Assembly: GCA_020441225.1 (NCBI GenBank)
Contig: JAGRMP010000379.1
Location: forward strand, 1 to 7,336
Direction: 5' to 3'
DNA: 7,336 bases
Source of the DNA: Maritimibacter sp.
Lineage (GTDB): Bacteria > Pseudomonadota > Alphaproteobacteria > Rhodobacterales > Rhodobacteraceae
Shown: in pieces, positions 1 to 5,952 of the stretch
Numbering within the stretch: position 1 is the first letter of the stretch
Layout: every line of letters begins with the position of its first letter
Translations under genes and position numbers: made by a program
The notes under the pieces: model-generated
Told to the model about the DNA's origin: nothing
Seen by the model: the letters and a program-made list of their open reading frames with translations, nothing else
The model's database searches: none

Positions 1-684
1 CATGTCGGCGATCATGATCGCGCGGTTGGTGGCCTCGCCCTCGACCTGGCTGGGCCGCGAATAGGCATGCGCCTCGGGCCCGGTGTTGCCCTCGGCGAGC
101 AGCCGCGCCGAAAGCTCGGCGACCACGTCGCCGTTCTCGGCATGGACCAGCGGTGTCGCCCCCAGCTCGGCGAGCCGCGAGAACGAGGCGAAGAGCTCGT
201 CGTCGTTGACCATGAGCGCGCCCTTGTAGGCGAGGAAATGCTTGAAGGTGTTGATCCCCTTGTCGCGGACGACGGTCTCCATGTCGTTGAACACCTGCTC
301 GCCCCACCAGGTCACCGCCATGTGGAACGAGTAATCGGTGTTGGCCCGCGTCGCCTTGTTGTCCCAGCGCTTGAGCGCGTCGAGCAGGCTCTCGCCCTGG
401 TTCGGCAGACAGAAATCCACCACCATCGTGGTCCCGCCCGCAAGCCCCGCGCGGGTGCCGCTCTCGAAATCGTCGGACGAATAGGTGCCCATGAAGGGCA
501 TCTCCAGGTGCACATGCGGGTCGATCCCGCCCGGCATCACGTAACAGCCGGTGGCGTCGAGGGTCTCGTCGCCCTTGAGCCCCTTGCCGATCTCGATGAT
601 CTTGCCGCCCTCGATCAGGACATCCGCCTCGTAGGTCAGATCCGCCGTGACGACCGTGCCGCCCTTGATGACTGTGGTGCTCAT
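1..684 (-). CDS. hydA: Dihydropyrimidinase (D-hydantoinase), N-terminal 228 residues; 3' end outside window
   Basis: Cytosolic cyclic amidohydrolase that opens 5,6-dihydrouracil or dihydrothymine (and hydantoins) to N-carbamoyl-beta-amino acids, the second step of reductive pyrimidine breakdown. The translation starts MSTTVIKGGTVVTAD, a small beta-sandwich segment, then enters the TIM barrel at GGIDPHVHLEMPFMGT. Metal ligands expected for the family are visible: His57 and His59 (HVH), Lys148 (INTFKHF, aligning with the carboxylated lysine) and His181 (PLVHAENG). Tyr153 matches the substrate-binding tyrosine. The third metal-site histidine and the aspartate lie beyond the window edge; full-length enzymes are about 480 residues. 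The ATG is preceded by GGGAGACAC and overlaps the stop of the upstream small gene as ATGA, which suggests translational coupling. The gene lies downstream of hyuC, which hydrolyses its product. Family assignment is secure; preference for dihydropyrimidine over hydantoin is inferred from context. Confidence 0.95.
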   Translation of the reverse strand, partial: MSTTVIKGGTVVTADLTYEADVLIEGGKIIEIGKGLKGDETLDATGCYVMPGGIDPHVHLEMPFMGTYSSDDFESGTRAGLAGGTTMVVDFCLPNQGESLLDALKRWDNKATRANTDYSFHMAVTWWGEQVFNDMETVVRDKGINTFKHFLAYKGALMVNDDELFASFSRLAELGATPLVHAENGDVVAELSARLLAEGNTGPEAHAYSRPSQVEGEATNRAIMIADM

Positions 685-1082
685 GTTGTGTCTCCCTGTC
701 TTTGTAGCGCCTCGCCAAGCGAAACGAGCAGCTTGCCGGCCTCTTTTCCTTCGATGGCCATGTTTCCGTTTTCGAGCGCGGCCGAGATAAACGCGAAGAC
801 AACGCTATTTGGCATTTCAACAGACAATGTGCGCTTTGGATCGGGGGTACTGTCCTGGCTCTCGCCGAACTGCTGCGCCGTTATCTGCAAATTCAACATA
901 GACTCGGTTCTGTTCCGTCCCCAGTCATAGAAAACGCCAACACGACGATCATCAGGAATGCCCAAGGTCGGCTTTAGGGGTATCTCCGGAATCTCGGTCA
1001 GATCGAACGTATAGGTGTTGTCATCGCGGTTAGACTCAGAATCGTAGTCGATCCTCAATCTGAGCAAGTTTTTCTCTCGCAT
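681..1082 (-). CDS. Hypothetical 133-aa protein of unusual composition inside the pyrimidine operon
   Basis: I do not recognise a family. The product starts MREKNLLRLRIDYDSES and ends EALQRQGDTT. It is hydrophilic and rich in Asp/Glu/Arg, with no signal peptide, membrane helix or cysteine. The middle (IPEIPLKP to MLNLQITAQQF) looks like beta strands, and the last 40 residues (VVFAFISAALENG to GKLLVSLGEAL) look helical, so a small folded cytosolic domain is likely. Support for expression: a good ribosome site (AAGGGGAG) 8 bases before the ATG, and a 4-base ATGA overlap with hydA. Base composition differs from its neighbours: about 52% GC by hand count over four lines, against about 75% in a sampled hyuC line. 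It uses codons rare in the flanking genes (AGA, AGG, ATA, CTA). This suggests recent acquisition or relaxed selection. The function is unknown; position hints at a role in, or hitch-hiking on, pyrimidine degradation. Confidence 0.75.
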   Translation of the reverse strand: MREKNLLRLRIDYDSESNRDDNTYTFDLTEIPEIPLKPTLGIPDDRRVGVFYDWGRNRTESMLNLQITAQQFGESQDSTPDPKRTLSVEMPNSVVFAFISAALENGNMAIEGKEAGKLLVSLGEALQRQGDTT

Positions 1083-1104
1083 CGAACCATCTCCCCTTCA
1101 TCCA

Positions 1105-1158
1105 CCCCCCTTTTTTCTTGGCGAAAATACTCCGGGGGTGCGGGGGCAGCGCCCCCGC
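1105..1158 (-). repeat. GC-rich hairpin followed by GGAGTATTTTCGCCAAGAAAA motif; likely recurrent intergenic element
   Basis: Read on the minus strand, 38 bases after the hyuC stop, there is a perfect 8-bp stem (GCGGGGGC, loop GCT, GCCCCCGC; 1140-1158). It is followed by ACCCCCGGAGTATTTTCG, then CCAAGAAAAAAGGGGGG. From memory, very similar text (GCTGCCCCC, then CCCGGAGTATTT, then GCCAAGAAA) follows many genes in Rhodobacteraceae genomes, so I read it as a dispersed intergenic element. No U-tract follows the stem directly, so it is not a canonical intrinsic terminator. It could still pause transcription or block 3' exonucleases, which would separate hyuC mRNA from the downstream small gene and hydA. 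The hairpin is seen directly; the repeat-family identity is recollection. Confidence 0.55.
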
Positions 1159-1195
1159 GCGGGTCGGCCCGAGCGTCAGCCCGGGGCGAAATCCC

Positions 1196-2452
1196 TCATT
1201 CCACGATCTCGGCCACTTCGACGGCGGCATGCAAGAGCACATCCGCCCCCGCTGCCGCCCAGTCCTTGGAAATCTCCTCGGCCTCGTTGTGCGACAGCCC
1301 GTCGACGCAGGGGCACATGATCATCGAGGTCGGCGCCACCTGGTTGATCCAGCAGGCGTCGTGCCCGGCACCGGAGATGATGTTCATGTGGCTATACCCG
1401 AGCCGCTCGGCGGCGCCCCGCACCGCGGCCACGCAGCCCGCGTCGAACTCGACCGGGTCGAAACCGCCGACCTTTTCGTAGGCGATCTCCAGCCCCATCG
1501 CCGCGGCGATCTTGTCGCCCTCGATCCGGAGCCGCTTTTCCATGTCCTCGATCACCGCCTTGTCGGGGTGGCGGAAATCGACGGTGAACACCGCCTTGCC
1601 CGGGATCACGTTGCGGCTCCCGGGAAAGACCTCGATATGCCCCGCGGCCCCCACCGCGTGGGGGGCGTGCGACAGCGCGATCTCGTCGACCTTGTCGAGC
1701 ACGCGCGCCATGCCGAGACCGGCATTGCGCCGCATCGGCATCGGGGTCGAGCCGGTGTGCGCCTCCTTGCCGGTGATCGTCACCTCGGTCCAGGAGAGGC
1801 CCTGGCCATGGGTCACCACGCCGATGTCCTTGCCCTCGGCTTCGAGGATCGGACCCTGTTCGATATGCAGCTCGAACATCGCGTGCATCTTGTTCTTGCG
1901 CGCGCCCACCGGCTCGTCGCCTTCCCAGCCGATGCGCTTGAGCTCGTCGCCGAAGCGCAGGCCCTCGTGGTCGACACGGTCCTTGGCCCAATCCTCGGTG
2001 TGGACACCGGCAAAGACGCCCGAGGCCAGCATCGCCGGCGCAAAGCGCGTGCCCTCCTCGTTGGTCCAGTTGGTCACCACGATCGGGTGCTTGGTCTTGA
2101 CGCCCAGGTCGTTCAAAGTGCGCACCAGCTCCAGCCCGCCGAGCACGCCGAGCACGCCGTCGTACTTGCCGCCGGTGGGCTGGGTGTCGAGATGCGAGCC
2201 GACATAGACCGGCAGCGCATCCGGGTCCTCGCCCGGCCGCTCGGCGAACATGTTGCCCATGGTGTCGACGCCGACGCTGCAGCCGGCCTCTTCGCACCAT
2301 TTCCGGAACAACGCCCGGCCCTCGCCATCGGCATCGGTGAGCGTCTGGCGGTTGTTGCCGCCGGCCACGCCCGGACCGATCTTGGCCATCTCCATCAGGC
2401 TGTCCCACAGCCGGTCGGGATTGATTCTGAGGTTTTCGCCTGGGTTCGGCAT
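1196..2452 (-). CDS. hyuC: Zn-dependent M20-family amidase: N-carbamoyl-beta-alanine / N-carbamoyl-amino-acid amidohydrolase
   Basis: A 418-residue cytosolic metal-dependent hydrolase of the beta-ureidopropionase / L-carbamoylase / allantoate amidohydrolase group. It is expected to convert N-carbamoyl-beta-alanine (or the beta-aminoisobutyrate analogue) to the beta-amino acid, CO2 and ammonia. Visible M20 motifs, in order: GSHLDT (His87), GKYDG (Asp98), TNEEGTRF (Glu132/Glu133), FELHIEQG (His196), the lid/dimerisation insert around GKEAHTGSTP, then SGAGHDACW and the C-terminal GLSHNEAEE (His388). All five metal ligands are present. Length is normal. I chose the ATG at 2452 (MPNPGENLRIN): it has GGGAGAC just upstream and matches the usual family N-terminus. 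The reading frame stays open to an ATG at 2596, but that 48-residue Arg-rich extension has no family counterpart and would cover the operator region. It is likely the first gene of the operon here. Exact substrate cannot be fixed from sequence; co-location with hydA favours carbamoyl-beta-alanine. Confidence 0.93.
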   Translation of the reverse strand: MPNPGENLRINPDRLWDSLMEMAKIGPGVAGGNNRQTLTDADGEGRALFRKWCEEAGCSVGVDTMGNMFAERPGEDPDALPVYVGSHLDTQPTGGKYDGVLGVLGGLELVRTLNDLGVKTKHPIVVTNWTNEEGTRFAPAMLASGVFAGVHTEDWAKDRVDHEGLRFGDELKRIGWEGDEPVGARKNKMHAMFELHIEQGPILEAEGKDIGVVTHGQGLSWTEVTITGKEAHTGSTPMPMRRNAGLGMARVLDKVDEIALSHAPHAVGAAGHIEVFPGSRNVIPGKAVFTVDFRHPDKAVIEDMEKRLRIEGDKIAAAMGLEIAYEKVGGFDPVEFDAGCVAAVRGAAERLGYSHMNIISGAGHDACWINQVAPTSMIMCPCVDGLSHNEAEEISKDWAAAGADVLLHAAVEVAEIVE

Positions 2453-2457
2453 GCGGT

Positions 2458-2464
2458 GTCTCCC
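2458..2464 (-). promoter_or_regulatory. Ribosome binding site fixing the hyuC start
   Basis: The minus strand reads GGGAGACACCGC and then ATG. The GGGAG core sits 7 bases before the ATG at 2452. This supports MPNPGENL as the true N-terminus over the longer open frame. The hydA start has nearly the same leader (GGGAGACACAAC then ATG). Confidence 0.7.
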
Positions 2465-2507
2465 GTCGTTTTCGCGGAATCGCGATTTGCCGACAGTGTG
2501 ACCGAAG

Positions 2508-2523
2508 TTGACCAAATGGGAAA
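2508..2523 (+). promoter_or_regulatory. RutR-like operator upstream of hyuC
   Basis: The site reads TTGACCA AA TGGGAAA. The published RutR consensus is TTGACCA-NN-TGGTCAA, a palindrome bound by the uracil/thymine-responsive TetR-family regulator of pyrimidine degradation. The left half is a 7/7 match and the right half 5/7, so 12 of 14 defined positions agree. It lies 56 bp upstream of the hyuC start, where a repressor could block the promoter. A partial extra half-site, TGACCGAA at 2499-2506, precedes the left arm with a 10-bp period. No regulator gene is in the window. Binding by a RutR homologue is inferred from sequence and from the function of the adjacent genes. I could not identify convincing -35/-10 boxes on this strand. 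Confidence 0.6.
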
Positions 2524-2532
2524 AAGTTTTTT

Positions 2533-2697
2533 GCCACAAACCCGAAATTGGCCGCGCATTCTTCCGACGCCGCCATTTTGGGCGGGCGTGACGCACAAAC
2601 GGGCGCGGTCATTTCCGCAATTTCGCCACAAACCCGCGGCTACCGGTCCTGAAACAAAGCCGATCGGGCCACAAATCGGGCGATTTCTGCGGCTACA
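2533..2697 (+). repeat. Three GCCACAAA-type direct repeats in the divergent intergenic region
   Basis: GCCACAAACCCG occurs identically at 2533-2544 and 2625-2636, and a variant GCCACAAATCGG at 2668-2679. A fourth, weaker relative (GCACAAACGGG) starts near 2593. The second and third copies are each followed by GCGGCTAC (2636-2643 and 2689-2696), after 3 and 13 bases respectively, a difference of about one helical turn. The cluster lies between hyuC and the histidine kinase gene, so it may be a regulator-binding array serving the kinase promoter, or a repeat common in this genome. I cannot assign a regulator. Confidence 0.45.
2673..2686. promoter_or_regulatory. Palindrome AAATCG-GG-CGATTT, candidate operator upstream of the kinase gene
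   Basis: A perfect 6-bp inverted repeat with a 2-bp spacer, ending 41 bp before the proposed kinase start codon and overlapping the third GCCACAAA repeat. A related spacer-less palindrome, AATCGCGATT, sits at 2478-2487, 26 bp upstream of the hyuC start. The shared AATCG/CGATT arms suggest one factor could bind both sides, but such short palindromes also arise by chance. Confidence 0.3.
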
Positions 2698-2727
2698 TCT
2701 GGGCGGGAACCAGACGGAAATCAGACT

Positions 2728-4503
2728 TTGACCATCCTGCCCAATCTTGACGCCGACGCGCGCGCGCCGCGTTTGCGCCCGCACAACCGACGCGGTTCGG
2801 TTCCGGCCGGCGGCGCACGACGCGCGGCGAAGGAACAACCGGCGTCCGACCTGGCGCAGCCGCCCCGGGGCGGGCTGGCGGGACAGAAGATCAATTTCAC
2901 CCGAAACCTCAAAAGCGCGCTCCTTGCCACCGCGGTCGTCCTGGCCGCGGCCATTGCCGGGCTGGCCATCGGCATCACCAACGGTCAAGACCGGCTTGCG
3001 CTCGACGCCTCGCATCGCATGGTCGAAGGCGCGTTCAAGGGGCTCGCAGACCGGACCGAGATCCTGACCCGCGAACACGCCTTTCGCGACGAAACCTATC
3101 GCGCCGTCCAGACCGGGGACGAAGAGTGGATCTATGCCAATCTCGCCGCCCGCGCAGGCACGGTACACGAGCTCTCGGTGATCGTCGAACCCGCCAGCCG
3201 CGGCGGTTTCGACCAGGACCGTTTCGGCCCCGCAGATGTCGGCCAGGAGCGCGGGGAACGGGCCGACTTCGGCTGGCGCGCCGATGTTGCAACCCGGGCG
3301 CCGACCCCGGGGCTTATCCCGCCGGCCGTGCTCGCGGGCCTGGACGACCAGCTCGACACGGTGCCCGCCACCGCGCGCGCCGCCGCCAGCAGCTACGCCT
3401 GGATCGACGGCGAGCTCTGGCTGCTGGCGATCTCGCGGATCGGGCCCCGCGACCACATCGCGCCGGACGTCGCCGACGCAACGATGCCGCGGCTGGTGAT
3501 GGGCAAACGCCTCTCGCCGGAGCTCCTGGACCGGATCGGCGCCCCCTTCCTCGTCTCCGGCCTGAAGGTGACGCCGGACGCCGCACCGGGCGGGATCGGG
3601 GTCGCGCTGCGCGATGCCGGTGGCACCGTCCTGGGCCACGCCACCTGGGCGGCACCCACGCCCGGCTGGCGGGTGTTCGCCGCCATCGGCGCGCCGGCGG
3701 CGCTGGTCACGGCGGTAACAATCTTCGTGCTGGTGGTGGCGGCCAATCACCTCGTCGAATCCGCCGGCCGTCTGGAAAACGCGCTCGTCCGGGCGCGCCA
3801 GGCGAACCGGGCCAAGTCGGACTTCGTCGCCACGGTGAGCCATGAGCTGCGCACGCCCGTCACCTCGATCATGGGCTCGCTCGACCTGATCGCCTCGGGG
3901 GCGCTCTCGGGGTCCCCCGAGAAGGCCGCCGAGATCGTCGACATCGCCCGGACCAATTCCCGCCGTCTCGCCACGCTGATCGAAGACCTGCTCCAGATCC
4001 AGAAAATGGAGACCGGCAATCTCGATTACCATTTCGAACCGGTCGCCATCGGCACGGCGGTCGAACAGGCGATCCGGCTGACCCGGCCGATCGCCGGCAA
4101 TACCGGGATCGAGATCAAGACGCCGGCCCCCCTGCCGCCGTTGCATGTCCGCGCGGACCAGTCGCGGCTGGAGCAGGTCATCACCAACATCCTGTCGAAC
4201 GCGGTCAAGTTTTCTCACCCCGGAAGCGAGATCCTTGTCGATGTCATCGAGCGGCCCTCCGGCGTCCGGGTGTCGGTCGCCGACCACGGCATCGGCATCC
4301 CGGACGGCGCCCGCGACCGGGTGTTCGCCCCCTTCGGCCAGATCGACAGTTCCGACACCCGCAGCGCCGGCGGCACCGGCCTCGGTCTCAACATCGCCAA
4401 ACGGATCATGGAGGCGCATCGCGGCCTGATCGATTACCGCGCGACCCCGGGCGGCGGCACGACATTCTATATCGAATTGCCCAGGGCCCCGGCCCCCGCC
4501 TGA
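2728..4503 (+). CDS. Membrane sensor histidine kinase with CHASE4-like periplasmic domain
   Basis: A 591-residue inner-membrane sensor kinase expected to autophosphorylate a histidine and pass the phosphate to a response regulator, which is not in this window. Layout: a Pro/Arg-rich cytoplasmic tail (1-60), TM1 (64-84), a periplasmic sensor (85-315) whose start (HAFRDETYRAVQTGDEEW, 117-134) resembles CHASE4, TM2 (316-339), a coiled linker (VESAGRLENALVRARQ), HisKA with SHELRTP (phospho-acceptor His372), then HATPase. ATP-binding boxes are complete: N box NILSNAVKF (Asn487/Asn491), G1 DHGIGIP (Asp519), F box FAPFGQ, G2 GGTGLGL (548-554). It ends after the kinase core, with no receiver domain. 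The start is uncertain: TTG at 2728 follows a weak ACGGAAA; a second in-frame TTG is at 2773; no ATG precedes TM1. The stimulus is unknown. Divergent position from hyuC does not by itself link it to pyrimidine use. Confidence 0.92.
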   Translation: MTILPNLDADARAPRLRPHNRRGSVPAGGARRAAKEQPASDLAQPPRGGLAGQKINFTRNLKSALLATAVVLAAAIAGLAIGITNGQDRLALDASHRMVEGAFKGLADRTEILTREHAFRDETYRAVQTGDEEWIYANLAARAGTVHELSVIVEPASRGGFDQDRFGPADVGQERGERADFGWRADVATRAPTPGLIPPAVLAGLDDQLDTVPATARAAASSYAWIDGELWLLAISRIGPRDHIAPDVADATMPRLVMGKRLSPELLDRIGAPFLVSGLKVTPDAAPGGIGVALRDAGGTVLGHATWAAPTPGWRVFAAIGAPAALVTAVTIFVLVVAANHLVESAGRLENALVRARQANRAKSDFVATVSHELRTPVTSIMGSLDLIASGALSGSPEKAAEIVDIARTNSRRLATLIEDLLQIQKMETGNLDYHFEPVAIGTAVEQAIRLTRPIAGNTGIEIKTPAPLPPLHVRADQSRLEQVITNILSNAVKFSHPGSEILVDVIERPSGVRVSVADHGIGIPDGARDRVFAPFGQIDSSDTRSAGGTGLGLNIAKRIMEAHRGLIDYRATPGGGTTFYIELPRAPAPA

Positions 4504-4530
4504 CCCGCGCGAGCCGGCGAAGGTGCGGGC

Positions 4531-5952
4531 TCAGTTGAGATCCTGCAACAGCCTGCCGTGCTTGCGGGTCTGGGCGATCACCTCGCCAAAGGTCCCGTAG
4601 CCGCGCGAGCGCAGCATCGGCAGCATCTTCACCAGCACCTCCGCCGTCGCCTGGGCGTCGCCGAGCGCGGTGTGGCGCATCGCCTCGGGGATGGTCACGT
4701 CGAGCCGGGCGCAGAGCGCGTCGAGCGTATGGGTCTCGCTGGCGCCGAAGAGCACGGCGGAGAGCAGCACGGTGTCGAGCACCGGGTGTTCCCAGGCGAG
4801 CCCGTCGCGTTCGCCGTGGCGGCGCAGAAACGCCATGTCGAAAGGTGCGTTATGGGCCACGATCACCGCCCCTTGCGCAAACCGGTGCAACAGCCGCCCG
4901 GCGATCTTCATATTGGGCGCATCCGCCACCATCGCGTCGGTCACCCCGTGCACCTTGGTCGAGGCGGGCGGGATCTTGCGGCCGGGGTTCACAAGCTGGT
5001 CGAAGCTCTCGCCCGGCACGATCCGCCCGTTCACCACCCGCACCGCGCCGATCTGGACGATGTCGTCCTTGTGCGGCACCAGCCCGGTGGTCTCGGTGTC
5101 GAACACCACGAAGGTCAGCGCCTGCAGCGGCCGGTCCTCGATGGCGTGTTCGGACGCCGTCTCGGCGAGGTCGAAATCGTAGACCAGGGGTCGCGCGGCC
5201 TCGGGCGCTATCGCCGCGTGGGCGTCGTCGATCAGCAGCATGTAGCCGGGCGCATGGGTGAGCGGTTTCATCCGCACGTCGAAGGTCAGCTTGCCCTCGG
5301 TCCCGCGCGCGGTGAGCGACACTTCGAAACCGCCCCGGCGCATCTCGGCATGCGCCTTGCGGACCTCGTCCTCGCGGAAATAGTCGAAGATCGAGGCGTT
5401 GAGACGGGGGACATGGATCTGCCCCAGCACCTCGGCCGCCTGGCCGTCGTAGAGCGTGATCTGGTGGGCTTCGTTGACCAGCACGATGGCCATGGGGATC
5501 TCGGACAGGATCGCCGTGAGCCGCTCCTTTTCGCCCGCGAGCCGGGCGGTCTCGGAGGCGACTGCCTCGGCGGCATCGAGCGTCGACTGGCTGAGCTTGC
5601 CCGCGACCGCCTGGGCCGCCGGGCCGAGATCGCCGAGGAAGCGCACCTGTTTCTGGTCCACCGCCATTTGCACGCCGGCGTGCGCCCGCGTGCGCAGGAG
5701 GGCGGCGAGCCGTTCGATGGGCTTGGCGACGTTTTCGTCGAACAGGAGCCAGACCCCGGTGGTCAGCGCGAGCAGGCCGAAGCCCGAGAGGATACCCGCA
5801 AGCACGAAGCCGCCCGCAGGGTCGCCGGACGCGCGGCGGTAGCCCACGAACAGCGCGGCGCCAACGATCACGAGCCCGCCGAACGCGAGGAAGACGAAGA
5901 ACAGAAAGATCCGGATCCGGAGCGACAGAAACAGGCTGAGGCGGGAGATCAT
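4531..5952 (-). CDS. Membrane-anchored PAS-domain DnaQ-like 3'-5' exonuclease
   Basis: A 473-residue protein whose C-terminus is a DEDDh exonuclease like the DNA polymerase III epsilon subunit. All catalytic residues are present: FDTETTG (Asp285, Glu287), AHNAPFD (Asp372) and the HTALGD motif (His427, Asp432). The N-terminus is unlike epsilon: TM1 (about 15-37), TM2 (about 47-71), a HAMP-like stretch beginning NVAKPIERL, a helical linker (124-150), and a PAS-like domain (about 141-245, EIPMAIVLVNEAHQITLYDG) of the type found in sensor kinases. The TM-linker-PAS order copies a sensor kinase, with the exonuclease in place of the kinase. It should act at the inner membrane with the nuclease in the cytoplasm. 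The ATG at 5952 follows GGGGA and overlaps the previous stop as ATGA. Upstream in-frame sequence to 6378 is a shadow of the membrane-protein gene. It is unlikely to be the replicative proofreading subunit; substrate and PAS signal are unknown. Confidence 0.9.
   Translation of the reverse strand: MISRLSLFLSLRIRIFLFFVFLAFGGLVIVGAALFVGYRRASGDPAGGFVLAGILSGFGLLALTTGVWLLFDENVAKPIERLAALLRTRAHAGVQMAVDQKQVRFLGDLGPAAQAVAGKLSQSTLDAAEAVASETARLAGEKERLTAILSEIPMAIVLVNEAHQITLYDGQAAEVLGQIHVPRLNASIFDYFREDEVRKAHAEMRRGGFEVSLTARGTEGKLTFDVRMKPLTHAPGYMLLIDDAHAAIAPEAARPLVYDFDLAETASEHAIEDRPLQALTFVVFDTETTGLVPHKDDIVQIGAVRVVNGRIVPGESFDQLVNPGRKIPPASTKVHGVTDAMVADAPNMKIAGRLLHRFAQGAVIVAHNAPFDMAFLRRHGERDGLAWEHPVLDTVLLSAVLFGASETHTLDALCARLDVTIPEAMRHTALGDAQATAEVLVKMLPMLRSRGYGTFGEVIAQTRKHGRLLQDLN

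Noticed and set aside
67..930. Long plus-strand open frame opposite hydA and the small gene
   Set aside because: It is antisense to a clear dihydropyrimidinase with catalytic motifs, its translation shows no domain, and open antisense frames are usual in GC-rich DNA.
2453..2596. Longer hyuC start (MRHARPKWRR)
   Set aside because: The 48 added residues have no family counterpart, would run through the RutR-like site, and lack the ribosome site seen at the ATG at 2452.
1118..2731. 537-aa plus-strand open frame opposite hyuC
   Set aside because: His/Arg/Ala-rich shadow of the hyuC codons. The M20 motifs on the minus strand settle the real gene.
2395..4419. 674-aa minus-strand open frame opposite the kinase
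   Set aside because: Arg/Gly/Asp-rich antisense shadow with no recognisable domain; the histidine kinase boxes on the plus strand are complete.
4504..4532. Possible bidirectional terminator between the convergent kinase and exonuclease genes
   Set aside because: Only a 5-bp stem (GAGCC/GGCTC) with a 12-base loop and no T tract on either strand; too weak to call.
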